From: Actinomycetota bacterium
Lineage (GTDB): Bacteria > Actinomycetota > Actinomycetes > Actinomycetales > Dermatophilaceae
Direction of reading: 5' to 3'
NCBI GenBank assembly: GCA_020161845.1
Contig: JAIUNK010000008.1
Location: 1-64,000, forward strand
Length of the DNA stretch: 64,000 bases
Shown in pieces: positions 1-8,083 of this stretch. A program made the position numbers and the translations under genes. Every line of letters starts with the position of its first letter. The first letter of the stretch is position 1. The notes under the pieces were generated by a model. The model searched no databases and was not told the origin of the DNA. It saw only the letters and a program-made list of their open reading frames with translations.

Positions 1-801
1 TGGCGTCACACACGGTTTGGCGAGAAGTACGTGACCGTGATCATCGACCTCACCCCCGCGAGGAACAAGACCGGCCCGGCCAGGCTGCTGGACATGGTCG
101 AGGGCCGCTCGAAGCAGGTGTTCAAGCAGTGGCTCGCCGCCCGGCCTGCGGACTGGTCGAGCCGGATCGAGGTGGTCGCGATGGACGGGTTCTCCGGGTT
201 CAAGACCGCCGCGGCCGAAGAGCTCCCCGACGCGGTCCCGGTGATGGACCCGTTCCACGTCGTCCGTCTCGCCGGCGACGCCCTGGACCGGACCCGGCAG
301 CGGGTTCAGCAAGACACGCTCGGGCACCGCGGTCACGCCGGCGACCCGCTCTACGGGGTCCGCCGCACCCTCCACACCGGCGCGAGCTTCCTCACCGAGA
401 AGCAGACCGCGCGGCTCGACGCGGTGTTCGCCGCCGAGGAGCACGTCGAGGTCGAAGCGACCTGGGGCATCTATCAGCGCATCGTCGCGGCCTACCGCGA
501 ACCCGACAAGAACAAGGCGAAGGAGATGATGCGGGCGGTGATCGACTCTGTCAGCAGCGGCGTCCCCGCGCTGCTCAAAGAGGTCCGTCGCCTCGGCCGC
601 ACGCTGAAGCAGCGCGCCGCGGACATCCTCGCGTTCTTCGACCGCCCCGGAACGAGCAACGGCCCAACGGAGGCCATCAACGGCCGGCTCGAGCACCTTC
701 GCGGTTCCGCCCTCGGCTTCCGGAACCTCACGCACTACGTCGCCAGATCGCTCCTCGAAGCCGGCGGATTCAGACCGCTCCTACACTCTCATTCGCGATG
801 A
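1..801 (+). CDS. ISL3 family transposase, C-terminal part
   Basis: This is the C-terminal ~266 residues of a DDE transposase of the ISL3 type, which cuts and moves the surrounding IS. Visible family features are the VIIDLTPARN strand with a catalytic-region Asp, the VAMDGFSGF segment with the second Asp, the DPFHVVRLA motif, and the C-terminal NGPTEAINGRLEHLRG block that carries the conserved Glu of the DDE triad. The N-terminal zinc-finger/HTH half lies before base 1. The frame is intact within the window, so the copy may be functional. The stop codon overlaps the right terminal repeat, which is common for this family. Confidence 0.9.
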   Translation, partial: WRHTRFGEKYVTVIIDLTPARNKTGPARLLDMVEGRSKQVFKQWLAARPADWSSRIEVVAMDGFSGFKTAAAEELPDAVPVMDPFHVVRLAGDALDRTRQRVQQDTLGHRGHAGDPLYGVRRTLHTGASFLTEKQTARLDAVFAAEEHVEVEATWGIYQRIVAAYREPDKNKAKEMMRAVIDSVSSGVPALLKEVRRLGRTLKQRAADILAFFDRPGTSNGPTEAINGRLEHLRGSALGFRNLTHYVARSLLEAGGFRPLLHSHSR

Positions 802-804
802 GCC
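791..804. repeat. putative right inverted repeat of ISL3 element
   Basis: The reverse complement starts GGCTCATCGCGAAT, close to the ISL3-family end consensus. It overlaps the transposase stop codon. The matching left end is outside the window. Confidence 0.5.
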
Positions 805-1068
805 TCCAAAGACCCGCTCGGCGTATCCAGGCTCAGTCGTTGCGACGGTCTGTGGATGACCCGGAGCCGAGGCGTCGCCCGGTCCATGCACGTTCAGCAG
901 ACGTGCGCCTTGCTGGCTGCATCCACAGAGCAGTACAGCAGCGAGTGCGACCGTGGCGAAGGTGATGGAAGCAACGCCGCCAGCGGTGACCGCACCGATG
1001 CCGACACATGCACCCGCACGCGGCTGCGGAGCGCGCGTCTCCAGCACATATCGCGGTACGATCGACAT
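805..1068 (-). pseudogene. small lipoprotein/membrane protein cut by ISL3 insertion
   Basis: A minus-strand frame starts with ATG at 1068 behind a good ribosome binding site (GGGGAGGG, about 6 nt spacing). It encodes a basic N-terminus, one hydrophobic segment of about 20 residues and a CGC motif at its end that resembles a lipobox, then a short polar tail. The frame runs straight into the ISL3 terminus and stops inside it at 781, so the native C-terminus has been lost. No family is recognised. The alternative is that this is a chance frame, but the ribosome binding site, the hydrophobic segment and the IS junction favour a real gene that was broken. Confidence 0.35.
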
Positions 1069-1205
1069 CGGGACCCTCCCCACCCTCTCGGCTCATCCGG
1101 GCACGTCGAGCTGAGCCCCTGTTCAGGAGCAATGCAGTGGAGCGTGCCCGCCCCGAATGAAAAACGCGTGCTCACCGCGCCCCGTCCGGCCTCGGTGGGC
1201 TCGCC

Positions 1206-2111
1206 TCAGGGCACTACGACGATCTTTCCGGCGGCATGTCCGGTTTCGACTGCGGCAATCGCCTGGCCTGCTTCATCCAGGCCGAACTGGGCGTCCACGT
1301 GCGGATCGACGAGCCCGTATTGGATCACCTCGGCGATCTTCCCCATAGCCTCATTCGTGCGTGCCAGGGCCAGGCCGCCTAGCTCGGCGGCGGTGTCCGG
1401 ATCAGCCGCTGAGATGATCCGGGTCCGGTCGGGCACCAGGTCCGCGACGGCGCGCAGCGCGTCCCCACCGACGAGGTCGACAATCAGATCTGCCCCGTCG
1501 GGGGCGATCTCGCGCACCCGTTCGGGCAGGTTCGGACCGGATTCGACGAAGATGGCACCGGTGGACTGGACCAGGCCCCGCTTGGCTGCGCTGGCCACAC
1601 CGATGACCCTGAACTCGTGCACCCGGCCGATCTGTGCGGCCATCAGTCCCACCCCACCGCCAGCGCCCAATATCAGCAGGGTCTGGCCCGCTTCGAGTTC
1701 GATCTGGTGGGTGGCGTCATAGGCCGTGGCCGCGGCTACCGGGATGGTGGCGGCGTCGGTGAAGGAGATCTCCTCGGGCTTGGCCACGGTCGTGGACGCG
1801 CGCAACACTGTGTGCTCGGCCAGCCCACCGTGCCCGGGTGCCACCAGCCCGAGCACTTCGTCGCCCACGGCGAAGTCATCGATCCCGTCGCCGAGCTGGG
1901 TGACCACGCCGGCGGCCTCACGTCCCATCGGCGCCGGCAGGCTCCAGTGATGGCCCAGCTGGCCCTCGCGGATCTTCCAGTCGGCGGGGTTCACTCCGGC
2001 GGCCCGTACCTCGATGGCCAGCTCTGCGGTCCCGGGCACTGGAACAGACCGGTCGATCAGCTCCTGGGTCTCGGGCCCGCCGTAGTCGTTGAACACGTAG
2101 ACCTTGGACAT
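1206..2111 (-). CDS. NADP-dependent zinc-free alcohol dehydrogenase / quinone oxidoreductase
   Basis: A 301-residue medium-chain reductase of the quinone oxidoreductase type, expected to use NADPH to reduce quinones or enones in the cytoplasm. The N-terminal GroES-like fold (about 1-120) contains AGVNPADWKIREG and MGREAAGVV. The Rossmann domain (about 120-260) has the nucleotide motif LILGAGGGVGLMAAQIG. Zinc-binding cysteines are absent, as usual for this subgroup. It is the last gene of a minus-strand series behind the cupin at 2175-2513 and the metal ATPase, which suggests a role in oxidative or thiol stress. The substrate is not predictable from sequence. Confidence 0.85.
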   Translation of the reverse strand: MSKVYVFNDYGGPETQELIDRSVPVPGTAELAIEVRAAGVNPADWKIREGQLGHHWSLPAPMGREAAGVVTQLGDGIDDFAVGDEVLGLVAPGHGGLAEHTVLRASTTVAKPEEISFTDAATIPVAAATAYDATHQIELEAGQTLLILGAGGGVGLMAAQIGRVHEFRVIGVASAAKRGLVQSTGAIFVESGPNLPERVREIAPDGADLIVDLVGGDALRAVADLVPDRTRIISAADPDTAAELGGLALARTNEAMGKIAEVIQYGLVDPHVDAQFGLDEAGQAIAAVETGHAAGKIVVVP

Positions 2112-2174
2112 GGGATGGACTCTCTCTCAGTGGTTGGATTTGGCGTCGCAGTGGGTTCGCCAGGACGGTGTTGT

Positions 2175-2513
2175 TCAGTGCCGCGGTGGTTCGTCTCGGC
2201 CGGCGGCCTCGGCAGCGTCGGCTTCGCCCTTTGTGGCGAAGGCGACACCGATAGCGTGTTCCGGCGGGCTGTAAACGGTGTAGAGCACCAGCGACTCCTC
2301 GCCGGTGTTGCGGAAGTTGTGCTGGGCGCCGGCAGGAACCGCGCACTGGTCGCCTGCCTCGATGGGGTGGGTGTGGCCGTTGAGGTCCGCCTCGCCGGTA
2401 CCGGAGACAAAGGTCAGGATCTGGTCGGTGTGTTCGTGGACCTCGTCCCCGATCTCGCCACCGGGCGGGATGGTCATGACGACGATCTGGGCGTGTTCGC
2501 CGGTCCACAGCAC
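2175..2513 (-). CDS. cupin-domain protein, N-terminus uncertain
   Basis: A single small beta-barrel cupin of about 110 residues. Motif 1 is seen around GDEVHEHTDQILTFVSG, with the metal-ligand pattern HxH-like and Glu, and motif 2 around AVPAGAQHNFRNTG with the second His. The annotated GTG start begins inside a stretch (DFRKVLWTG) that in relatives is preceded by about 15-20 more residues. The same frame stays open upstream to 2650 and translates to a plausible helix (DIETAIQEAERDNPD), but no ATG, GTG or TTG codon is present there. Either a rare start is used or the original start was lost. It lies between the P-type ATPase and the oxidoreductase on the same strand. Function beyond metal-dependent small-molecule binding is unknown. 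Confidence 0.7.
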   Translation of the reverse strand: MLWTGEHAQIVVMTIPPGGEIGDEVHEHTDQILTFVSGTGEADLNGHTHPIEAGDQCAVPAGAQHNFRNTGEESLVLYTVYSPPEHAIGVAFATKGEADAAEAAGRDEPPRH

Positions 2514-2650
2514 CTTCCGGAAGTCCGGGTTGTCCCTCTCTGCTTCCTGTATGGCTGTCTCTATGTCGCTGTCTGAGTTTTCGTGCTTATCGCGTCCTCG
2601 GGATGACCCGGAGGCGTGCGGGCCCCAGGGCCCCGGTGCGGATTTGGATG

Positions 2651-4651
2651 TCAGGCGGTTACCTGCTGTGCCCCTTTCTCCGTGGTCCTCTCGGCCGGTG
2701 GCGTCATGGTCGAACCGCGGGTCTTCCGTAGCAGTCGCATTGCGTTGATGATGACGACCAGTACGGAGGCTTCGTGGACGAGCATGCCGACGGACATGGT
2801 CACCCCGCCGGCGAAAACACCGGCCAGCAGCAGCACCACGGTGATCAGGGCGATCGCGATGTTCTGCCGCATCACGGCCACGGTCCGCTTGGCCAGGCCG
2901 ATGGCCTCCGGCAGCTTGAGCAGGTTGTCACCCATCAGGGCGATGTCCGCGGTCTCCACGGCCACGGCCGAACCGGCCGCACCCATCGCCACGCCGATGT
3001 TCGCGGTGGCCAGCGCCGGGGCGTCGTTGACGCCGTCCCCGACCATGGCCATCACATGGCCCTGGCGCTGCATCTGCGCGACCACGTCCAGCTTGTCTTC
3101 TGGGAGCAGGGAGGCGTGGATCTCGTCGATTCCGGTGGCCTTCCCGACGGCCTCGGCCACCAGTCGGGTGTCACCGGTGAGCATGACCACCTTCTCGACA
3201 CCGGCTCGATGGAGCCGGGCGACCATCTCGGGGGCATCCTGGCGGATTTGGTCGGCGACGGCGACGACGCCGATCACCTGGTCGTCGACGGCCACGATCA
3301 TCGGCGTCTTGCCTTCGGAGGCCAGCGCTTCCGCCGCCCGAGCGGCGCTGCCGTCGTCGGGAACGCCGTACTGGTCCAGCAGCGGCGGGTTGCCGATGAG
3401 CACCCGCTGGCCGGCAACGTCGGACACGATGCCCTTACCGGGGACCGGGGTGACGGTGCCGGGGACCCCGTCGGGGGCCACCCCCTCATCGCGCGCCGTC
3501 TGAAGAATGGGACGGGCCAGCGGGTGCTCCGACCCGGCCTCGGCGGCCGCGGCCCAGCGCAGCACGTCGGCACGGTCCCGTGCGGAATCCAGGACCACGA
3601 CATCGGTGAGGACAGGTTGGCCCTCGGTGAGGGTGCCGGTCTTGTCCACGGCGACCGCCGAGATCTTGGCCGAGGTCTCCAGGAACTCGCCGCCCTTGAT
3701 CAGGATGCCATTACGGGCGGCCCGGCCGATGCCTGCCACGATCGCGACCGGAATGGAGATCACCAGGGCGCCGGGGCAGCCGATGACCAGCAGGGTCAAC
3801 GCCAGGACCACATCACCAGCGATCAGTCCGGCCGCCAGTGCCAGCGCCATGACGGCGGGGGTGTACCAGCGGGAGAAGCGGTCCATGAAGGCCTGGGTGC
3901 GGGCCTTGGCGTCCTGGGCCTCCTCCACCCGGTGAATGATGCGGGCCAGGGTGGTATCCGCGCCGATGCCGGTGGCCAGCACTTGCAGGAAGCCGCCGCG
4001 GGAGACAGTGCCGGCGAACACCTGGTCACCTTTGGATTTCTCCACCGGGATCGATTCGCCGGTGATGGAGGCCTCATCGATGGCGCCGGAGCCGGAGACG
4101 ACCTGGCCGTCCACGGGGACCTTCGAGCCGTTCTTGACCAGGACGATCTCGCCCATTCTCACCTGTCCGGCAGGGATCTCCTGTTGTTCACCATCGCGCA
4201 CAACGACGGCGGAATCCGGGGCGACGGCGACCAGCTCGGCCAGGGCCGAGCGGGTCTTGTTCAGGGTCGCCGCTTCCAGAGCGTGTCCGATGGCGAATAG
4301 GAACGTGACCGCCGCGGCCTCCCAGAAGTTGCCGATGATGACCGCGCCGATGGCCGCCACCGACACCAGCAGGTCGATGCCGATGACCTTGGCGATCAGC
4401 GCGCGAACCGCCTTGATCACGATCCCGTAGCCGGCGACCACGGCGGCGGCGACCATGAAGGCATCCGCGAGGGTGAAGACCGCGGTGGCATGGGTGGCGT
4501 GGGCGCCGGCATCGAGCCACCACTGGGGGCTGATGGTGAGGTTGGCCGCACCCTCGGCCAGCCGTTGAACGGCGAAGGAGATGATGATGAGTACGCCGGA
4601 CACGACGGGGACCGACCAGTTCCCATAGACCCATTTCTGGAGCCTGTTCAC
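2651..4651 (-). CDS. heavy-metal translocating P1B-type ATPase
   Basis: A 666-residue membrane pump that exports or imports a soft or transition metal ion at the cost of ATP. It has no N-terminal HMA domain. Hydrophobic segments occupy roughly residues 15-35, 55-75, 90-125 and 260-305, with a final pair near the C-terminus. Actuator motif TGES is at 197-200, the phosphorylation loop DKTGT has Asp336, an HP dipeptide is at 376-377, and the hinge is GDGVNDAP. The membrane metal site reads CPG at 292-294 instead of the usual CPC, so metal selectivity cannot be inferred by simple homology. The small HMA protein just upstream (4743-4976) is the likely metal donor. The FNR-like site upstream of that gene suggests redox control of the pair. 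Confidence 0.92.
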   Translation of the reverse strand: MNRLQKWVYGNWSVPVVSGVLIIISFAVQRLAEGAANLTISPQWWLDAGAHATHATAVFTLADAFMVAAAVVAGYGIVIKAVRALIAKVIGIDLLVSVAAIGAVIIGNFWEAAAVTFLFAIGHALEAATLNKTRSALAELVAVAPDSAVVVRDGEQQEIPAGQVRMGEIVLVKNGSKVPVDGQVVSGSGAIDEASITGESIPVEKSKGDQVFAGTVSRGGFLQVLATGIGADTTLARIIHRVEEAQDAKARTQAFMDRFSRWYTPAVMALALAAGLIAGDVVLALTLLVIGCPGALVISIPVAIVAGIGRAARNGILIKGGEFLETSAKISAVAVDKTGTLTEGQPVLTDVVVLDSARDRADVLRWAAAAEAGSEHPLARPILQTARDEGVAPDGVPGTVTPVPGKGIVSDVAGQRVLIGNPPLLDQYGVPDDGSAARAAEALASEGKTPMIVAVDDQVIGVVAVADQIRQDAPEMVARLHRAGVEKVVMLTGDTRLVAEAVGKATGIDEIHASLLPEDKLDVVAQMQRQGHVMAMVGDGVNDAPALATANIGVAMGAAGSAVAVETADIALMGDNLLKLPEAIGLAKRTVAVMRQNIAIALITVVLLLAGVFAGGVTMSVGMLVHEASVLVVIINAMRLLRKTRGSTMTPPAERTTEKGAQQVTA

Positions 4652-4742
4652 TTTCGGGTACGACCCTTCTGCGATGAGTGCCAGCGGACCGGCAGATCGG
4701 GTATGAGCGAAAAATGTGCGACCCCACAGGGGCCCGCGTGCC

Positions 4743-4976
4743 TCAGAAGGCTGAAGGAGTGGCCTTATAGCCGGCCTTCGCCACGGCAGTCACGAGGTCA
4801 TCCACGGAGACGCGCTCGGCGTCGTGGTCGATCTCGATGCGGGATGAGGCGAAATGGACCTTCACGTTCTCGACACCCTTGAGGCGGCCGACCTGCTTTT
4901 CGATCTTCGCCACGCAGGACGGGCAGGAGAATCCCTCGGCCCTCAAAAGGGTGTGGGTGGCGGTGGAGGTAGTCAT
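4743..4976 (-). CDS. heavy-metal-associated (HMA) domain metallochaperone
   Basis: A 77-residue ferredoxin-like HMA protein with the metal-binding motif CPSC at residues 18-21, of the type that hands Cu(I) or a similar ion to a P1B ATPase. The downstream gene is such an ATPase without its own HMA domain, so the two probably act together. The frame could start at 5021 (GTG), but the ATG at 4976 is preferred. It has an AAAGGGA ribosome binding site, and the predicted transcription start (about 5013) lies downstream of the longer start. The last residues AGYKATPS match the common end of this fold. Confidence 0.88.
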   Translation of the reverse strand: MTTSTATHTLLRAEGFSCPSCVAKIEKQVGRLKGVENVKVHFASSRIEIDHDAERVSVDDLVTAVAKAGYKATPSAF

Positions 4977-5019
4977 TGTGAGAATCCCTTTCTTGGTGGT
5001 GTTCCGTATTGACACCTTC

Positions 5020-5025
5020 ACGATA
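5020..5025 (-). promoter_or_regulatory. -10 element of HMA/ATPase operon (TATCGT)
   Basis: TATCGT on the minus strand matches the -10 consensus at four of six bases. A start at about 5013 places the centre of the upstream FNR-like palindrome at exactly -41.5, the spacing of class II FNR/CRP-activated promoters. No -35 element is needed in that architecture. Confidence 0.5.
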
Positions 5026-5046
5026 GGTTCGCGCCACTGCGAACTC

Positions 5047-5062
5047 CTTGACCCAGGTCAAG
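5047..5062. promoter_or_regulatory. FNR/CRP-type operator between divergent genes
   Basis: CTTGACCCAGGTCAAG is a palindrome with 7-bp arms around CA. It contains the TTGAC-N4-GTCAA form of the FNR box. It lies between the HMA gene and the divergent Crp/Fnr regulator, whose recognition helix carries the E-x-x-S-R residues that contact TTGA half-sites. Confidence 0.75.
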
Positions 5063-5128
5063 TCCGGACGGCACCGTACGAGGCGCCCCCTGGGGCATCT
5101 GGGACGGTGGCGCCCGCGCCGATTCCGG

Positions 5129-5134
5129 TAGGCT
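5129..5134 (+). promoter_or_regulatory. -10 element, leaderless promoter of Crp/Fnr gene
   Basis: TAGGCT ends 6 nt before the ATG at 5141, so transcription should start at the A of the start codon and give a leaderless mRNA. Confidence 0.6.
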
Positions 5135-5140
5135 TGAGGC

Positions 5141-5824
5141 ATGTCTGAGGATGACCTGTGCGTAGCTCGCGTACCGATCTTCCAAGGACTGACGCGCCAG
5201 GAGCAGCTGCACGTCGCCGACTTCGTTCGCCCGGTGTGCGTCCACAAGGGGGATATTGTTTGTTCCCCCGGACAGTCGGTGTCGCGTCTGCTGGTGATAC
5301 ACAGCGGACAGCTCAAGGTCAGCCACACGGCGGCCAATGGTCAGGAACAGATTCTGCGAACGGTGACAGACGGTGATGTCGTGGGAGAACGGGCCTTCCT
5401 GACGGGCCACCGCCCGGTCGACCTCGTCGTCGCGCTAGAAGACAGTCGGATGTGCGTCTTCGACCACGCCGACCTCTCGGCCCTGCTCCGCGACTACCCC
5501 GACATCAGTCAGCGGATGCTGCGGACACTCTCCGACCGGCTCTCCTCAGTCGAGCGACTGCTGGGCGCCGTCACCTCCAGCGACGTCAACGCCCGCGTGG
5601 CGGCCTACCTGCTAGATCTGCCCGGCAGCATGCGAGCAGGCGTACCCACGGTGAGGCTGCCGATGGCGAAAAAGGACATCGCCGCCTACCTCGGAACCAC
5701 GCCCGAAACCCTGAGCCGACGCCTCGCCGCGCTCTCCACCTCCGGCATCATCGAACTCCACGGACGCCGAGACGTCTCCATCCTCGACATTGATGCACTC
5801 GAACACGTCGCCACACCCCGATAG
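5141..5824 (+). CDS. Crp/Fnr family transcriptional regulator (FLP-like)
   Basis: A 227-residue regulator with an N-terminal cyclic-nucleotide-binding beta-barrel (about 10-120), a dimer helix (about 120-145) and a C-terminal winged HTH (about 155-220). The recognition helix contains PETLSRRL, carrying Glu, Ser and Arg in the FNR arrangement. Cys7 and Cys105 lie close to the positions of the redox-active pair of the FLP proteins of Gram-positive bacteria, so a thiol/disulfide switch is an inference. The start CVARVPIF is typical of this subgroup. It is transcribed divergently from the HMA-ATPase operon, and the shared palindrome at 5047-5062 is its likely target. Confidence 0.9.
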   Translation: MSEDDLCVARVPIFQGLTRQEQLHVADFVRPVCVHKGDIVCSPGQSVSRLLVIHSGQLKVSHTAANGQEQILRTVTDGDVVGERAFLTGHRPVDLVVALEDSRMCVFDHADLSALLRDYPDISQRMLRTLSDRLSSVERLLGAVTSSDVNARVAAYLLDLPGSMRAGVPTVRLPMAKKDIAAYLGTTPETLSRRLAALSTSGIIELHGRRDVSILDIDALEHVATPR

Positions 5825-5938
5825 CCCGGTACCGTCAGGATGCATCCGAGACGCGTCGATACGCCGATCACGGGTCGCGCCAGGAGGATCGGATTCCGAC
5901 GGCTAAAGGTACGGGTGGTCGCGGTCGCCGTCATTGAA

Positions 5939-5956
5939 CCTGGATCCGCCGGCCGG
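5939..5956. repeat. left terminal inverted repeat of IS1380
   Basis: It starts CCTGGATCCGCCGG. It matches the reverse complement of 7565-7583 with two substitutions and a 1-base gap. Confidence 0.8.
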
Positions 5957-6056
5957 ATCGGGCTGAGGGGCGGGTCGTGAGAGCCGAATGCTCCTGTGAC
6001 CAGCAAGAATGGACTTGCTGAGAGTCCCAGACCGCTGAGTTACAGGAGCATCGGTA

Positions 6057-7435
6057 GTGCGAGTTTCCCACAGCTTCTCCGCTGAGTTCGATGATGACAA
6101 TCTGATCGCTGCCGGTGGGCTGGTGCCGGTGATGCTGCTGGCCGAGTCGGCGGGGCTGTCGGACCTGGTCGATGCGCACATCACCCTGGCCGGCAGCGCC
6201 GGTGCGAACGCGCAGGTGAAGGTCGGTGCGCTGGTCGGCGGGATGGTGGCCGGGGCCGACAGCATCAGCGACATGGACCTGGTCCGCCACGGCGGGATGG
6301 GCCGGGCGTTCAGCGAGTTGCGGGCTCCCACGACGCTGGGCACGCACCTGCGCGGCTATAAGTTCGGGCACGTTCGCCAACTGGACGCGATCGCTTCTCG
6401 GCTGCTGGCCGCGCTGGCCGCTCGGGTGCCTGCGCTGGTGTCCGGCGTCGATGAGATGGCCTACGTCGATCTCGACGACACGATCCGCGAGACTCACGGC
6501 TACGCCAAGCAGGGCGCGGGATACGGCTACAGCGGCGTCAAGGGCCTCAACGCGCTGGTGGCCACGTTGTCGACGCCCACGGCGGCGCCGGTGATCGCCG
6601 GCATCCGGCTGCGCAAGGGCTCGGTGAAGTCACCGCGCGGGGCGGGCAAGATGATCGCCGAGGCCCTGGCCGCGGCTCGCAGGGCAGGGCCGGGGGCATG
6701 GTCACGGTGCGCGCCGACAGCGCCTTCTACCAACACGATGTCGTAGCCGCGGTCCGCCGCGGTGGCGCGCACTTCTCCATCACCGCGCGCATGGACGCGG
6801 CCGTGGTCGCCGCCATCTCCCGCATCCCCGAGGAGGCGTGGGTGGGAATCAAGTACCCCGAGGCCATCTGGGACGAGGACGAGCAGCGCTGGGTCTCCGA
6901 CGCCGACGTGGCCGAGATCCACTACACCGCCTTCACCTCTCGTAAGAAGGACGACCACACCAGCGCCCGGCTGATCGTGCGCCGCGTCAAGCGACTCAAC
7001 CCGCGGTCGGTGCCCCAGGGCCAGGGCGAGATGTTCAACGTCTACCGTCATCACGCCGTGTTCACCGACTCCCCGCTGTCGATGCTCCAGGCAGAGGCCG
7101 CTCACCGTGACCACGCCATCATCGAGCAGGTCATCGCCGACCTGAAGAACGGTCCGCTGGCCCACATGCCCTCGGCAGTGTTCACCGCCAACAGCGCCTG
7201 GACCGTCCTGGCAGCGATCGCCTTCAACCTCACCCGCGCAGCCGGGGTGCTGGCCTCGCGCTTCCACGCCAAAGCCCGCATGGCCACCATCCGCGCTCAG
7301 CTCATCGCCGTCCCAGCCCGCATCGCCAACCGTGCCCGCACCTGGCTGCTGCACCTACCGCGCAACTGGCCCTGGCAGCAGGCCTGGGATGAGCTCTTCG
7401 AGACCGCCAGCGGCCAACTGACAGCCGCCACCTGA
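6057..7435 (+). pseudogene. IS1380 family transposase, frameshifted
   Basis: A DDE transposase of about 460 residues in two frames. The first part (6057 to about 6700) contains the N-terminal region with VDEMAYVDLDDTIRETHGY (first catalytic Asp) and GYSGVKGLNAL. The second part (from about 6700 to 7435) begins VTVRADSAFY, the second Asp region, and carries AIIEQVIADLKNGPLAHMPS with the catalytic Glu. The frames join at a run of five G at about 6693-6697, where a single lost base, or a -1 slip, would restore one protein. IS1380 members normally have one uninterrupted gene, so this is most likely an inactivating mutation. Confidence 0.8.
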
Positions 7436-7564
7436 CCAGCAAGCCCTGTCCCGACGAGAAGGGACCGAAAGTGGAAAAGCCGGGCAGACCGGCAGGTACC
7501 GCGCGCCCCCCGTCAGCACCGACAGTCAGGCCATCCACGAGCACCGCTCAATCCGCTCCAGAAA

Positions 7565-7583
7565 CCGGCTCGGTGGATCCAGG
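7565..7583. repeat. right terminal inverted repeat of IS1380
   Basis: Reverse-complement partner of 5939-5956. It marks the exact boundary with the truncated HTH gene. Confidence 0.8.
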
Positions 7584-7835
7584 CTGAGGCCCCGCCCCGA
7601 CCTTCACGCCGACCTCTGCCAGCGTCAACCCGCTGAGGTAGAGGTCGGCTGCTTCGTGGATGCGGGAAGGATCGAACCGTCCACGGCGGATCGTCACCTC
7701 CCGCCGGGTGAGGTGGGTGGCGACCGTGCGGCGGTTCACTCCGAACAGGGACGCCAGCTCCACGAGCGTCGCGCCCTCGCGGTACTGCGCCACCAGGTCG
7801 TCGACCTGCTCGGGCCGTAGCAGGGTTTGAGCCAT
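7584..7835 (-). pseudogene. double-HTH protein truncated by IS1380
   Basis: ATG at 7835 opens a resolvase-type HTH protein (first HTH: LVELASLFGVNRRTVATHL). It is clearly related to the gene at 13608-14051. The second HTH begins (LTLAEVGVKVGAG) and is cut by the IS1380 end at 7583, and the last ~27 residues are missing. The missing part is not found on the other side of the IS. The frame is open upstream into the palindromic repeat at 7979-8060. The paralogue at 13608 has the same position relative to its own copy of that repeat. Confidence 0.7.
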
Positions 7836-7978
7836 CTCAAGTGATCGCACCACTCGACCCCTGGAGTCGAAGACTGTAGGCTCCGATGAGCGCTGGTCAT
7901 GGTCGTACAAGCCCCGTGACCTGCGCAAAGACAAGGTTTTCAGGTGTGGGCAGGGGTTCTCAAACTCTCTACGGAGGT

Positions 7979-8060
7979 CCACATTGCTTGAGAGCCCGGG
8001 CCGCAGGCCCGGGCTCTCAAGCAATTATGGGTATGTGACTCGAACCCTTTAGGTGGGCCC
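7979..8060. repeat. 82-bp palindromic direct repeat, copy 1
   Basis: Nearly identical to 14048-14130 and in the same orientation. Its core is a perfect hairpin, with arms 7983-8002 and 8006-8025 around a GCA loop (20-bp stem), followed by a conserved tail ending GGTGGGCCC. The two copies flank about 6 kb of accessory genes, and each sits upstream of a double-HTH gene. Confidence 0.9.
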
Positions 8061-8083
8061 ACGCCGTTCCGGGCGCGCAGCGT

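Larger units (their letters stand above)
1..804 (+). mobile_element. ISL3-family insertion sequence, right part
   Basis: The window opens inside an ISL3-type element. The transposase reading frame is open from base 1 and ends at 801. Just past it, 791-804 reads as an inverted copy of the GGCTC..TCGCGAAT-type terminus usual for ISL3 elements, so the right end probably lies at 804. The left end is outside the window, so the paired repeat and any 8-bp target duplication cannot be checked. Confidence 0.75.
5939..7583 (+). mobile_element. IS1380-family insertion sequence
   Basis: A 1645-bp element bounded by near-perfect terminal inverted repeats. The left end at 5939-5956 starts CCTGGATCCGCCGG, and the right end at 7565-7583 reads CCTGGATCCACCGAG on the minus strand. 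The single transposase gene between them is split by a frameshift. The 4-bp flanks differ (TGAA on the left, CTGA on the right), so no target duplication is visible. On the right the element abuts a truncated HTH gene. Confidence 0.85.

Noticed and set aside
129-965. Long Arg/Pro-rich frames opposite or offset to real genes across the window
   Set aside because: They show the typical composition of shadow frames in GC-rich DNA, overlap well-supported genes, and have no family motifs.
6690-6700. Programmed -1 frameshift in the IS1380 transposase
   Set aside because: There is no canonical X XXY YYZ slippery heptamer, and IS1380 relatives have one uninterrupted gene. A base loss in the G run is simpler.
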